This document shows positions 1-9,099 of a stretch of 64,000 nt of DNA, in pieces (the first letter of the stretch is position 1; every line of letters starts with the position of its first letter). The translations under genes and the position numbers were made by a program. A model generated the notes under the pieces. The model saw nothing but the letters and a program-made list of their open reading frames with translations, searched no databases and was not told the DNA's origin. The stretch spans positions 1 through 64,000 of the forward strand of contig CAVTOZ010000007.1 of the NCBI GenBank assembly GCA_963736505.1, read 5' to 3'. Source of the stretch: Solirubrobacter sp963736505. Its GTDB lineage: Bacteria; Actinomycetota; Thermoleophilia; Solirubrobacterales; Solirubrobacteraceae.

Positions 1-1587
1 CTACGGCGGGCTTTCTTCGTTTTTGGGTGGGGTCGCTCCGGCCGCTGGGACGTCAAGATCGGCCTCATTGCCAATTCCATTGCCAATTGAAGGCGGATTC
101 GTTGTCCGTCGCCCCGTAGAGGCGGTCCCGCGCCTGCCTACCAGGGCGTCGAAGGCCTTCCCGTGCTTGCGATCGACACGCTGCTGCAGCTGCGCGTAGA
201 CGTCCATCGTCATCTTCGAGTCGGCGTGGCCGACCTGGTTCATGACCCACAGCACGTCGAAGCCGTTGGCCAGCAGCGCGATCGAGATGTAGGTGCGCCG
301 CAGCGTGTGAGGCGTCGTGTTCGGCAGCGCCGGAAGGCCCCGCGCGTCGAGCCGCTGCGGACGCGAGCGCGGCCGCCTCGCCGACGATCTCGCCCGCACG
401 CTGGCGATCCATGCGGCCACCGCGGAGGTTCGGGAAGAGGTAGCGCCTCGGGCTCGGTGGAGTAGCCGGCGCGGCGCAGACGGTCGAGGTGCGCGACGAG
501 CTCATCGACGCAGATCAGGGCTGACTTGGACCTCGCGGATGCCGGCCTCGGTCTTGGCGTCCGGGATGCGGAAGTGGGCGCCGGTCGCCGCGTGCAGGCG
601 CAGCTCGCCGATTCGGATGTCGCACAGCTCGCTGACGCGGACGCCGCGACGCCGCCGAGCGTCGCGACGATCGCGCGACGTCCGACGTACGTCGCCGGCC
701 CTTCGGCGCCGAGACGCCGCAGGTGGAGCGTCACCGTGGCCTTGGCGAGTCCGAGCTCCGCCGCGATGTCGCTCGGGCGCATGCCCGCGCATCCAGCGCG
801 CCGCGACCGCCTGCGACGTCGCGCCGCGCACCGCCGACGGCATTGATCCGGCGAGCGGCGTCCTGCTCGGCCGCCGCGTCGGCCAGCGCGACCAGCTCGT
901 CCATCTCCAGGAACGTCCGCGCCGGCTTCGGCACCTTCACGCGCATGCGCCGCCCCGCGCCGGGTTGCGCTCGATGTAGCCGTCTTCGATCGCCTCGTCG
1001 AGGATCGCGGCTGAGGCAGTCGATGAGCTTGTTGATCGACGCAGGCCCGAGCGGGCGCAGCCGTCGGTTGCGCCGGTCGCGGAGATCGCGCCGGCGTCGA
1101 GCGCCGCGCGCAGCTCGGCCGCCTCGCGCAGCTTGTGCGCCTTGAACGCCTGGCAGAGCTCGGAGTCGATCTCGTCGAGCGCGATACTCGCCGAAGAACG
1201 GCAGCAGGTGGTTCGAGAGACGCCAGCGGTAGTCGTTCTGCGTGTTCTCGTCGATCGGCCGGTCGCCGAGGACGCCGGCGATCTTCGACTCGAGCCAGGA
1301 CGACGCGTACTCGTGGAACGTCGGCACCTCGTCGCGGCGCGCTCGGGCTGCGCCTCGACCTCGCGGCGCGCTCCCAGACGCCCGCGCGCACGCGCGCAGC
1401 GTGTTCTCGAGCTCGATCGCCGCGGTCCGCTCGCGTCCAGCCGCCGCCACAGCCGCATCGCAGCCGCGGCGCTCGTGGAGCGTCTCGTGCTCGCGCCGCC
1501 CGTCGACGTGGAAGCGCAGCTGGAACGCGCGTCGTGCCGTCGGCAGAGCCTCTCGACGTTCACCGTGCCCTTCGCCTGCCGGCCCAT
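1..1587 (-). pseudogene. tyrosine recombinase (phage/ICE integrase), multiply frameshifted
   Basis: Site-specific recombinase that would integrate and excise the element. The start is MGRQAKG at 1587 and the stop TAG is at 1-3. The reading hops between frames at least five times, but recognisable blocks survive in order: a SAM-like N domain (PTFHEYASSWLESKIAGVLG), the first catalytic Arg region (RVSELCDIRIGELRLH, about 600-640), the box HTLRRTYIS (about 289-309) and GHADSKMTMDVY with the nucleophile Tyr (about 196-231). An extra HTH (MRPSDIAAELGLAKATVTLH, about 720-790) sits just before the first catalytic block; I recall such inserts in Thermoleophilia integrases. Conserved blocks without decay suggest sequencing indels rather than a dead gene. 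Confidence 0.85.
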
Positions 1588-1597
1588 CGCCTGACTC

Positions 1598-1949
1598 CTA
1601 TGCCCCGCGCCCGGTGCCCTCGTAGGGGATCAGCGACGCCGGCCGCGGGCGCGTGGTCGGCCGGCGCGCCGGCTTCGCGCGCTCTCGCCGCCCCTGGCGC
1701 TTCCAGCGCTCGATCGAGGGCAGGTCGAACCCGAGACGCGCGCGCGGCCCGTCGCCGTACCGGAACGCGCCCGAGCTCGTCGGCGTGGTCGTAGACCCAC
1801 TGGCGATCGCGCCCGAGGATCTCGGCGACGCCGGCCGCGTCGAGCACGCGGCCGCCAGCGCCGGCCGCTCCGACGACCAGGCCGCGCTCGACGAGCACGT
1901 CCGCGACGGCCTCGGCGAACGCCCGGAGATCGGCGTCGGGCTGCGTCAC
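1598..1949 (-). CDS. excisionase-like helix-turn-helix protein (frameshifted)
   Basis: Small DNA-binding protein directly upstream of the integrase, the usual place for a recombination directionality factor. The GTG start (VTQPDADLRAFAEAVADVL) overlaps the stop of the preceding small gene as GTGA. The HTH is GRVLDAAGVAEILGRDRQWV followed by YDHADELG. Near 1768 the frame must shift by one base to continue as AFRYGDGPRARLGFDLPSIE and end LIPYEGTGRGA at 1598. The (R)LGFDL..I..W pattern is typical of excisionase/AlpA-type HTH_17 proteins of actinobacterial elements. Only 10 nt separate it from the integrase start, so the two are probably cotranscribed. Confidence 0.7.
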
Positions 1950-2116
1950 GGCGCGTCCTCGCCGAGCACGGTCGCGTCGGTCTCGACGAGCAGGTCGAGG
2001 AGCAGCGTGCGCGTCTCCGGAAGCGTCGCGCACCACGCCGCGCGCAGGAACGCATTGGCGAGGTCGCGCTTCTCCGCGTCCGTCAGCGTGTCGAGGTCGA
2101 TTGCCACCGTGCTCAT
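1946..2116 (-). CDS. small hypothetical protein (56 aa)
   Basis: A short acidic protein starting MSTVAIDLDTLTDAEKRDLA and ending VLGEDAP. Its stop TGA overlaps the GTG of the excisionase-like gene (GTGA), the kind of coupling seen for true neighbouring genes. The TDAEKRDLANAFLRAA segment would form an amphipathic helix. No family recognised. The coupling and the coding-like composition are the only support. Confidence 0.5.
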   Translation of the reverse strand: MSTVAIDLDTLTDAEKRDLANAFLRAAWCATLPETRTLLLDLLVETDATVLGEDAP

Positions 2117-2178
2117 GGCGCCGTCGACTCCCTGTCGGCACGACAGTCACGGCGCCCCGGCAAGTGGCGCTGCCGCGC

Positions 2179-2827
2179 TCAGTACGTGCGTCGCTCATTC
2201 GTGATCCGTGCCGCCGACAGCAGCACGAGGGTCGCCACGGCCGGCTCCTCCGAGCCGACGGGCCTAATCGCGATCGCAGCCGCTGGACCGCCATCGGGGC
2301 CCGCGAGCCGAACGGCGATCTCGTCTCCCACGCGGGCCCATTCGACGTCCTGAACGGGCTCCGAGGGCCGCTCGCGGAGCGCGAGCAGAATGGCGCCAGC
2401 GGCGGTCTCGCTCATCGGCAGCACCTCGCCGCGGCCGACCGGGCATTCAGCGCTGCTCGCGATGCACAGGACCTGCTCGTAACACGGGATCGCGACGAAC
2501 GCCGAGCGATCGAGGCAGGCCGCGACGTCGTCGCACCAGCGCCGCGGCTTCGGCGACGAAGGGTGCGCGGGTCATGGTCTGAGCGCCCAGGGCCGCCGCC
2601 CGCAGCGACAGCGCGAACCGCGGAGGCCAGCCATCTACGCGATGAGCCCAGCTCTCGCTGACGAGGCGGTCGAGGATGCGCCGCGCCGTACGGACGTGGC
2701 AGCGCAGCGCCTCCGCGAGCTCCGTCGTCGACATCGGACCGAACGCCAGCAACTCCGCCGCGCGGAGCGGCGCGACGCCGGAGTACACCGGCCCGGCCAA
2801 CGAAGCGGGAGCGTTACTCGACGGCAT
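2179..2827 (-). CDS. IclR-like winged-helix regulator (frameshifted)
   Basis: The first part (MPSSNAPASLAGPVYSGVAP) leads into a winged helix around PMSTTELAEALRCHVRTARR. After a one-base shift near 2545 the protein continues CDDVAACLDRSAFVAIPCYE, VLCIASSAECPVGRGEVLP, then MSETAAGAILLALRERPSEP and GDEIAVRLAGPDGGPAAAIA, which resembles the IclR effector-binding domain. Without the shift two unrelated short proteins would be called here. Full length is about 215 residues, a little short for IclR. Its start overlaps the end of the upstream gene by 14 nt. Confidence 0.6.
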
Positions 2828-3278
2828 GGTTCTGCACGTAGTCGAGACCGATCAACGTCGCCGCGCACGCACCGACCGTCTCTACTGCCGAGCGCAGGCG
2901 ATCTGCCGAGGTCCCGACGCCGTCCGCGCGGAACACCTCTACCTCCTCGCTCAAGCGCTCGGCCGCTTCGGACGCCGCGTCGCGGATCACCGGGTCCAGC
3001 AACCATGTTGGGCCCGACAGCTCGCGCGGTTGCCCTTCAGGCAGCGCCCGACACAACGCGTCCAGAACGCGTGCGATCACGAAGATCTCGTCATGAGGGC
3101 CCTCCGCGACGATGCCCAAGCCCGCGTCCGCGGACTTCGCCGGCGTCGTCCCCGCCGCGGCGACCGCCTCCGCGCGGCGACGGCACAACACATCCCGCCA
3201 CACGCCGACCTCGCACGACTTCACCCGCACGACGAGCATCATCGGCGAGCCCGTTCCTACGACCTTCACGACCACCAC
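2814..3278 (-). CDS. hypothetical protein of the ICE control region
   Basis: About 154 residues from MVVVKVVGTGSPMMLVVRVK; the MM pair at about 3242-3239 is an alternative start. The middle (LGIVAEGPHDEIFVIARVLD) and the acidic C-terminal half look coding, but no family is recognised. The end overlaps the IclR-like gene, suggesting translational coupling. The gene reads away from a perfect palindrome at 3412-3434 and is divergent from the HTH gene at 3469, so both may share one control region. Confidence 0.55.
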   Translation of the reverse strand: MVVVKVVGTGSPMMLVVRVKSCEVGVWRDVLCRRRAEAVAAAGTTPAKSADAGLGIVAEGPHDEIFVIARVLDALCRALPEGQPRELSGPTWLLDPVIRDAASEAAERLSEEVEVFRADGVGTSADRLRSAVETVGACAATLIGLDYVQNHAVE

Positions 3279-3411
3279 CCCGCGGAAACGAGCGGCGTCG
3301 TCGAGAACGCGGGCGCGACGCGACCGGCGCTACGGTGCGCTTGCATGGGAGCACTACCTCCTGTGCCAGCCCCGGGGACGCGCCAACGTCGCCCGGGGCA
3401 CTCTGAACCGC

Positions 3412-3434
3412 TGATGGTACAGAATGTACCATCA
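3412..3434. promoter_or_regulatory. perfect 9-bp inverted repeat, operator candidate
   Basis: TGATGGTAC-AGAAT-GTACCATCA: two perfect 9-nt arms with a 5-nt spacer, 23 bp in all, in the gap between divergent genes (2814-3278 minus and 3469-3687 plus). This is the size and place of a dimeric repressor site. The local base composition is less GC-rich than around it. Confidence 0.6.
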
Positions 3435-3468
3435 GGGCAGTCGGCCTGACACATACACTCAGCGCTCA

Positions 3469-3687
3469 GTGGACGACGAAGCCGCGCGCCTCCTCGCCGA
3501 ACTGCGCGACCGAGGCGCACGCCGTAAGGCCGCCCGCGAGACAGACCGCGAAGAACTGGCGGCCATCGCCGCGATCCTCCCGCACGCGATCGAACTCGGC
3601 ATCGCGAAGCGTGAGATCGCACGGTCCACCGGACTAAGCCGCGTCACTATCGACGAACTCCTGCGCCGCCGGCACGAACAGGCTTGA
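3469..3687 (+). CDS. small HTH protein
   Basis: Starting at GTG 3469 (VDDEAARLLAELRDRGARRK) gives about 72 residues; an ATG at 3424 would lie inside the palindrome and is less likely. The N-terminal half is a charged helix. The C-terminal half has an HTH, LGIAKREIARSTGLSRVTID, followed by ELLRRRHEQA. This is a common type of small DNA-binding protein in actinobacterial mobile elements. It is the only plus-strand gene in this control region and is divergent from the regulator operon, so it may bind the palindrome just upstream. Confidence 0.6.
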   Translation: MDDEAARLLAELRDRGARRKAARETDREELAAIAAILPHAIELGIAKREIARSTGLSRVTIDELLRRRHEQA

Positions 3688-3823
3688 ACGTCTGGAGGGA
3701 CCACGAGCGCTTCCGTGGAGGAGCTCCGGTTGAAACCCGGTTCCCGCGCGGTCGCGACGTGGAAGGCGTCCGCGACGCGGCTGCTGCCGCTCTGATGCCG
3801 CAGCCGGTCGGTCGAGTGGACGA

Positions 3824-4186
3824 TCACCGCCCTGGCCTGACGCGATCACTCAAACCGACGACGCCGGCGATCTGGTGCTCGCGGCAGAGCGCCGCAAGCA
3901 GCTCAAACGCCTGCTCCGGGCGGGTGTTGAGGGTGTCGAAGGCGACAGCCGCCAATTGGAGATCGCCGCGTTCGACGGCCGGTCGCTCGAGCGCGAAACG
4001 GGCCAGCCATTTGGCCACCGCTCGATCTGCCGAGCGATGCCGGCGAACGATCATGAGGAGCGTTAGCGCCAGCGCGTCGGCGAGCGACATGCCAGGCATC
4101 TCGGTCGCCTCGGACAGCGCGCCCACGAGGTCGCCGCGCTTGAGCGCTCCCGTGAACCATGCGTGCGGGCTCCCCTTGATCGACAC
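3824..4186 (-). CDS. ICE-type hypothetical protein (paralogue at 37.4 kb)
   Basis: 120 residues starting MSIKGSPHAWFTGALKRGDL. The body, GALSEATEMPGMSLADALAL then LLMIVRRHRSADRAVAKWLA, is all-helical. The protein at 37373-37696 has the same plan: ARFDRCLAARDL, VNLHDALAVLVLMEE, RAAVRWISRFAGE. Both sit beside an ECF-like sigma gene. I recall such proteins in actinobacterial elements without an assigned function. The gene lies 39 nt after the sigma-like gene in the same direction. Confidence 0.6.
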   Translation of the reverse strand: MSIKGSPHAWFTGALKRGDLVGALSEATEMPGMSLADALALTLLMIVRRHRSADRAVAKWLARFALERPAVERGDLQLAAVAFDTLNTRPEQAFELLAALCREHQIAGVVGLSDRVRPGR

Positions 4187-4225
4187 GAACGCATGTTCGC
4201 ACGACGGTCAGCGGGATCGCGCGCA

Positions 4226-4762
4226 TCAGCCGGACGCGGCGGCGGAGCGGACGCGTCGGCGACCCTCTGTCATGCGGCGATTCACGGCCGTGTAGCTGGC
4301 GCCGGTGAGGGTGCAGATTTCCTTGTAGCGGTAGCCGAGAGCGTGCAGGACTAGGGCTTCACGCTCGCGCGGCTTGCCTGAGGCGAATCGCTCGCGGCGG
4401 TCTCGGTGGTCCTCGAGCTCGATCACGCGCTCCAGAGGGTCGGCCGCCGGCCCGATCGGGTCGGCTGGCTCGCCCGGCTCCCACTCGCGGCTGAGCGTCC
4501 CAGAGGGCCACTCGGTTCGACGATGACGCGCCTCGCGCCAAGCCTCGTGGATGGCCACCGTCGCGACCCAGTTCGCCCCGCGCGCGTCGAGCGCGACGTC
4601 CTCGCGGCGGACGAGCGCCAGCCATGCGACTGCGCACGCGTCGGCCGTGCTCGCGCCGCTGCGCTCGGGCGCGGCGCGAGCCACGATCCTCGCCACGCGC
4701 CGATGGTGCTCGGCGTAGAAGGAAGCGAGCGCCTGCGCTCGCGAGGGCTCAGTCGCGGGCAT
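4226..4762 (-). CDS. sigma-70 family (ECF-like) factor
   Basis: 178 residues. The N-terminal part (ALASFYAEHHRRVARIVARA ... DACAVAWLALVRRE) is a weak region 2. The C-terminal part is a clear region 4 HTH: KPREREALVLHALGYRYKEI followed by CTLTGASYTAVNRRMTEGRR. It probably directs transcription of element genes. A paralogue with the same region 4 (LGYSYKEIQAITAASYTAVN) is at 36220-36841. The start overlaps the previous gene by 14 nt. No anti-sigma gene is adjacent. Confidence 0.75.
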   Translation of the reverse strand: MPATEPSRAQALASFYAEHHRRVARIVARAAPERSGASTADACAVAWLALVRREDVALDARGANWVATVAIHEAWREARHRRTEWPSGTLSREWEPGEPADPIGPAADPLERVIELEDHRDRRERFASGKPREREALVLHALGYRYKEICTLTGASYTAVNRRMTEGRRRVRSAAASG

Positions 4763-5021
4763 CGTCGGCCCCGTTGCCGCGCGGGACGAGGATCGCGGGC
4801 TCGCCGCGCTCGATCGAGTCTGCGACGTAGACGGCGACGAGCGCGTCTAGCTCGCCGACGCTCTCGACGTGGCGTTCGACGAGGTACACGCGGCCTTCGT
4901 CGCCTGCGGGCTGGTCGCTGATCGCGACGCGGCCGTCGATGCGCTGGCCCAGGAGGAGGCGGACCTCGCCGCCGGGGAGCTCGTAGCGAGCGAGCTCGCG
5001 CTGCTGGCCGGCGGTGGTCAT
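4749..5021 (-). CDS. hypothetical protein (90 aa)
   Basis: Starts MTTAGQQRELARYELPGGEV and ends RGNGADDARD. The pattern of short strands (VRLLLGQRIDGRVAISD, GRVYLVERHVES) suggests a small beta-rich fold. It overlaps its neighbours on both sides (4 nt with 5018, 14 nt with the sigma-like gene), so it belongs to one operon with them. No family recognised. Confidence 0.5.
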   Translation of the reverse strand: MTTAGQQRELARYELPGGEVRLLLGQRIDGRVAISDQPAGDEGRVYLVERHVESVGELDALVAVYVADSIERGEPAILVPRGNGADDARD

Positions 5022-5323
5022 CGGTCGCTGCCGTCGCCGCGCGCCCAGCGGGCGCTGCTGCCGTAGCCGGAGACCTCGTCGCGACGAACCGCCGCCGCGC
5101 TGTTCGGCGGTGCGATCTCGCGACCTGTTCGGACCTCGATCGCGCGCTCAGTCGAGCTGGCAGGCGTCGTCTTGAGCAGGCGCGCGATCTCGGCCGACGC
5201 CTGTGCTCGCGTGCGCGGGTAGGCGAACGTCTGGCCGCGTGAGGCGGCGAGCGAGCGGAGCGCCCGCCACTGCTTGGCGGTCGGCCGGTTGACCTGGTCG
5301 CCGGTGGGGTGGGGTTCGGACAT
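5018..5323 (-). CDS. DUF3072-like small protein
   Basis: 101 residues. The core TAKQWRALRSLAASRGQTFA then YPRTRAQASAEIARLLKT resembles the short helix-turn-helix-like repeat of DUF3072/SAP-type proteins (scan a polypeptide, then (K/R)xxAxxxIxxLL). The C-terminal 40 residues are charged and probably disordered. Its stop overlaps the next gene by 4 nt. Function unknown; the family assignment rests on pattern memory only. Confidence 0.5.
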   Translation of the reverse strand: MSEPHPTGDQVNRPTAKQWRALRSLAASRGQTFAYPRTRAQASAEIARLLKTTPASSTERAIEVRTGREIAPPNSAAAVRRDEVSGYGSSARWARGDGSDR

Positions 5324-5463
5324 GCCGGCGCCAAGGGCCGGCCGCGGCGCGACCGCACGCGCCAGCTCCGAGCGCAGACGTCCGACGTCAAATTGACCGA
5401 GGAGGAGCTGGCGTGGCGGATTGCGTCCGGGCGGACATCATGCCGAGCTGTCTGAGCCCCGCC

Positions 5464-6378
5464 CTACGTCGCCGGTTGACGGTCCTCGCCGTCGAGTACC
5501 AGTGCGTCCTCGAGCTTCCGCATCAGGCGGTCGGTCAGCGCAGCGATCTCCTGCCACGCGTCGGGGTCCGTTCGTTCGCTCCACACCGCGAGATACGGAA
5601 TCGAGTTCGCGCCGGTGTCGAGTCCGAGCTGCCCGCACATCGCATACGCGATCGACTCGGCGACGAGCTCCCCAGTGGCGTAGTCCACAGTGGGATCCTC
5701 AGGCTGGTGATCGAGGTCAACCAGGGCGTGCGCGAGCTCGTGCAGGCCGGCCGTCACGCGCTGGTTGACAGACACGGCGCTGTTGATGCGAATGTGCCGG
5801 ATGCGAGGGACGTAGCTCCCGTCGTGACCTTGAGCCATCGGCTCGTAACCCACGGTCACGCCGAGGTCGGTCGCGAAGCGCTCTAGCTTGGGCAGCGTCC
5901 AGCCGAGCGTGTCGCCCGCGATCGGAGCGATCGGCGGGTCCAAGGGCGCCGGCACCGCGGGCGCCGGAAGTGGTTCCACCTGGGCGCGATCGAAGACCGG
6001 TTCGAGGCGGTAGAAGGGTCGCGGTCGCTCCGCGGGATCGGCACCGCTCTCGCGCCACGCCCTGATCTTCTTGGCGGAGGGGTCGCAGCGGGCCCAGATG
6101 CGGACGCGGCACGTCTCGCCTTTGCGAACGCAGTAGCCGAGCGACAGCCACGCCCGGAAGCCGGCGACGCGCGTGGCGTCAGGATCTTGGGCGGCAATCA
6201 GCAGCTGGTTGCCGAGGCTGTACCGGCGCAGGCCGGTGCGCGCACGGACGCGCAGCCAGGCTTGCCAGCCATCGCTGCTGCGCAGCTGCTCGACCGCACG
6301 TTGTGTCAGCTCCCGTTCGCGGGCGCGCCGCGCCGCGCGCTGGGCTTCGCGATCGACGGTCTGTTGCGAGGTGGACAT
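5464..6378 (-). CDS. ArdC-like antirestriction protein with zinc-peptidase domain
   Basis: 304 residues. Residues about 20-100 match the ArdC N-terminal ssDNA-binding domain (YSLGNQLLIAAQDPDATRVA, GFRAWLSLGYCVRKGETCRV). Residues about 160-250 are an ImmA/IrrE-type metallopeptidase with HELAH at 213-217, followed by a downstream Glu-rich helix (ELVAESIAYAMCGQLGLDT) that would supply the third zinc ligand. ArdC proteins help incoming conjugative DNA to escape restriction. The position fits early transfer functions. The start follows a GGGAGGAC Shine-Dalgarno-like run. Confidence 0.85.
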   Translation of the reverse strand: MSTSQQTVDREAQRAARRARERELTQRAVEQLRSSDGWQAWLRVRARTGLRRYSLGNQLLIAAQDPDATRVAGFRAWLSLGYCVRKGETCRVRIWARCDPSAKKIRAWRESGADPAERPRPFYRLEPVFDRAQVEPLPAPAVPAPLDPPIAPIAGDTLGWTLPKLERFATDLGVTVGYEPMAQGHDGSYVPRIRHIRINSAVSVNQRVTAGLHELAHALVDLDHQPEDPTVDYATGELVAESIAYAMCGQLGLDTGANSIPYLAVWSERTDPDAWQEIAALTDRLMRKLEDALVLDGEDRQPAT

Positions 6379-6425
6379 CAGCAGTCCTCCCGGGGTGGGT
6401 TCAACTCGTCGGATGGGCCCCGAAG

Positions 6426-6456
6426 GGCCGCCGCCCGTTTGGCAGGGGCGGCGGCC
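6426..6456 (-). terminator. strong hairpin after the ParB-like gene
   Basis: GGCCGCCGCCC and GGGCGGCGGCC form a perfect 11-bp stem with a 9-nt loop, 23 nt past the stop of the ParB-like gene and before ardC. No U-tract follows, as is common in high-GC actinobacteria. It should limit read-through into the ardC operon. Confidence 0.6.
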
Positions 6457-6478
6457 TCGCGTCGGGGCGCTGGGCTGG

Positions 6479-8373
6479 TCAGTCGCTCGGCGTCGTGGCG
6501 TCGGTGATGTCCATCGACGCGTCGGTCGCCGCAGGTCCGGTCGCCGGCAAGGGCTCGCCGGAGTTCAGATTGAGGACGTGCTCGCGCAGATTGTGCGCCA
6601 GCACGCTCGTGCGCCCGTGCTCGGTCGTGAAGTCGCGCAGCGCCTCCAGCCTCTCGTCAGCGCTCATGCCGGCGAGGCGCTCGCGCAGCTCGGCGTCTGC
6701 CTGTGCCGCCGCACGCTCTCGTTCGGCGCGTTGCTCGGCGTCCGCTCGCTCCTGTTCGCGGCGTTCCCGCAGGCCTGCCGTGAGGTGCTCGGGCAGGCAC
6801 TCGATCGCGAGCTCCTCGAGCACGCCGACGACGCCGCTGGCCCACGGAAGCCCGTGGGCCTCGGTGCCGGGCACGGTGTAGCTCGATGGCCGGTAGGCGT
6901 GCAGCGAGACCATCGAGCGACTCGATCGCGCGACGCACTCCTCGTCAGCCATCACGGCCATGATCGCCAGGGCCAGGCAGCGGCCCGCGATCTCCGCAGC
7001 GTTCCCCGCGCCGGCGAGGAACTCGTTCGCCTTCCTGGCGAGCTTGTACCGCTCGAGGTAGACGACCTTCGCCTTGCCGCCGGCGGTCGTCTCCTCGGTC
7101 GGCCAGCCCGGGAATCCGTATCGCGCTCCGCGGGCGGCGAGCTCGGTGAGCTCGCCGTTGAAGTCGATCGCAGACAGCACCCGCAGCACGCGCGCGTCGA
7201 CGCGGACCTTGCCGAACGCCTTCAGGACGGCGATCCCGAGCTCGAAGTTGAACGCCTGCGCTCGGGCGCGCCGGTCGAGCTCGGCTTGCCGCTCGGCCCG
7301 TCGGCGCTCGGCCGCCTGCTCCTCCGACTCCGGCTCCGGCGTGCCCGCGGCGTCCGCCGACGCTGCCCCGGACGCGGCGGCCTGCTGGTTGCGAGCGCGG
7401 GCGCGCTCGGCCTTCAGGAGCGCGTGGATGCGGTCGCTCACGAGCTGGTCGGCGACGTCCTGGCCGACGATCAGGCCGGAGTGGCCGTGCTCGGAGCGAT
7501 GCGCGGCGCCGAGCGACGCGGCCTGGTCGATCATCTCGGCGTCGATCGGGACGCTGACCTGGTCGCGGTCGCCGTAGGCGGGGTTGAGCTTCGCGAGCGC
7601 CGCCAGATCCTTCGCCGCGCGCTCGCCGAGCGCGAACGCCGAGAGCGGATAGTGCGAGTGAGCCTCGAACACCCCGTCCGGCAGCTGCGGCTCCTCGTCG
7701 CCGTACTGCGTCGTCACCGCGCCGATCGGGTCCTCGATTACGTCTGGCCACGACACGCGCCGCCGCCACGACTCCGTCGGCGGCTCACTCACGCGGCGGA
7801 CCGCGCACGCCGGCAACTCGTCGTGGATCTTCGCGAGTCCGACCAGCGCCTTGACTGCGCCGAGCGGGATCGTCCCGTCGTCACGCGGTCGTGCAGGTCG
7901 GCGGGGAGCGCGAGGATCTCCAGCCGCTCGCGGACGAGCTCGCGCGAGACCTGCAGCTGCTCGGCGATCCCTTTGCGTGTCAAGCCCGCCTGCAGCAACC
8001 GGGCAAACGCCTTCGCCTCCTCGACCGGCGTGTGCGGCGCCCGATGGAAGTTCGCCGTCAGCGCGTCCACGAGGCCGGCGCCGTCTTCCTCGTCCGCCGC
8101 GTGGGCGGTGACGAGCACCGGCACCTCGACCAAACCCGCCTCGCGCGCCGCCCGATAGCGCCGCTCACCGTCGAGCAGCTCGAACTTGCCATCCGTCTCG
8201 GCGGGCTTCACCAACAGCGGCTGCAGCACGCCTCGGCGACGCATCGTCGCCGCCATCCGGCTTAGTCCCGACGCATCGAAGTGCGCGCGCGGGTTGAAGC
8301 CGTCGCGCACCACGATCGCGTCCAACGCCACCGTCCGCAGCTCGTCCGCCGCGACCGTCGTCGTCTCCGACAT
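6479..8373 (-). CDS. ParB-like partition/regulatory protein (frameshifted)
   Basis: Start ATG at 8373 (MSETTTVAADELRTVALDAI) behind GGAGGG. Residues about 15-110 are a ParB N-terminal domain with NPRAHF and LLDGERRYRAARE; next is an HTH, LTRKGIAEQLQVSRELVRER. At about 7873 one base must be supplied to read on as TIPLGAVKALVGLAKIHDEL into the long remainder (to about 630 residues in total), which is Ala/Glu-rich with a coiled-coil-like stretch at 7250-7400 and another near 6660-6780. No ParA gene is seen nearby. The role is probably maintenance or transcriptional control of the element. Confidence 0.8.
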
Positions 8374-8429
8374 CTCGCCCTCCCGGGTCCTGCGACCCCG
8401 CCCGGTGCGGGGCCGATCCCGACCCCTTC

Positions 8430-8446
8430 GCACGCCGAAGGCGTGC
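8430..8446. promoter_or_regulatory. palindrome upstream of the ParB-like gene
   Basis: GCACGCC-GAA-GGCGTGC is a perfect 7-bp inverted repeat 57 nt upstream of the ParB-like start. It could be an autoregulatory or parS-like site for that protein, or simply a hairpin. Confidence 0.35.
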
Positions 8447-8612
8447 CAAAATCCGGGATTGGTCGGCCCACTGCCTCAGATCGGGAGTGTGCTCCTACAG
8501 CCCCTTAAAGCGCCAGGGTCGGGCGCCTGTGCGTCGACTGCTCCTTCGCATGGAAACCAGTAGCGATGCGCTGGCCAGATCGTCGAAATGCACCGGCTGC
8601 ACGTGGGTGGCC

Positions 8613-8618
8613 TAGGCT
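8613..8618 (+). promoter_or_regulatory. -10 box of a leaderless promoter
   Basis: TAGGCT lies 6 nt before the ATG of the DUF4177-like gene, with no Shine-Dalgarno between them. This spacing places transcription start at or next to the ATG. The same arrangement recurs at five other genes of the window. No convincing -35. Confidence 0.45.
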
Positions 8619-8624
8619 CCCGCG

Positions 8625-8858
8625 ATGACCCACTGGGAGTACACAACGATCAACGCATATTACGACAAGGACCGTCGAGACTGGGTGACCCCTAGCCTGG
8701 AGCCGAACGGCAAGCCTCCGACGATGTACAGCACTCTCAACCTCTATGGCAGCGACGGATGGGAACTCGTATCAGCGAATATCACCTTCATGACGTATGG
8801 GACGGCTAACGGTCAACAGTTGATCTTCAGGCGGCCCAAGGCAGGAAGCACTCGATGA
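8625..8858 (+). CDS. DUF4177-like small protein
   Basis: 77 residues. MTHWEYTTINAYYDKDR at the start, GSDGWELVSANITFMTYG in the middle and QQLIFRRPK at the end match the DUF4177 plan (WEY ... GWELV ... FKRP), a small alpha/beta protein of unknown function. It stands alone on the plus strand between minus-strand ICE operons and is less GC-rich than its neighbours, so it looks like recently gained cargo. Confidence 0.7.
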   Translation: MTHWEYTTINAYYDKDRRDWVTPSLEPNGKPPTMYSTLNLYGSDGWELVSANITFMTYGTANGQQLIFRRPKAGSTR

Positions 8859-9099
8859 ACTGCCTAGGGGCGCGACGGCGCTCGGCACGGATGTTCCGAC
8901 CGTCGTTCTGTGTTCATCAGGGCTTGTTCGGCGGCGATCGAAGGTAACGCTTCTGCGGAATGTGGCACTTGCGCTTTGGACGAACAGGAGCAGTCCCGCG
9001 GGGCTGCCAGCCGCGCTATCGCTTTGAGCGAGACTCGACAGCCGGGGCCATGGGCTCTCCGCGCCGCACGCCGCGCCTCGGCATGAAGTCTGCGTGCAC
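8859..9099. other. non-coding gap
   Basis: About 240 bp between convergent ends of the DUF4177-like gene and the primase gene. I see no convincing gene. The base composition is lower in GC than average. Confidence 0.4.

Noticed and set aside
2179..2424. A separate 81-residue protein gene
   Set aside because: A one-base shift joins it to the upstream winged-helix protein as a continuous IclR-like chain, so I treat both as one gene.
6173..8158. A 661-residue plus-strand frame opposite ardC and the ParB-like gene
   Set aside because: Antisense of genes with clear HELAH and ParB motifs; composition is Arg/Leu/Gly shadow.
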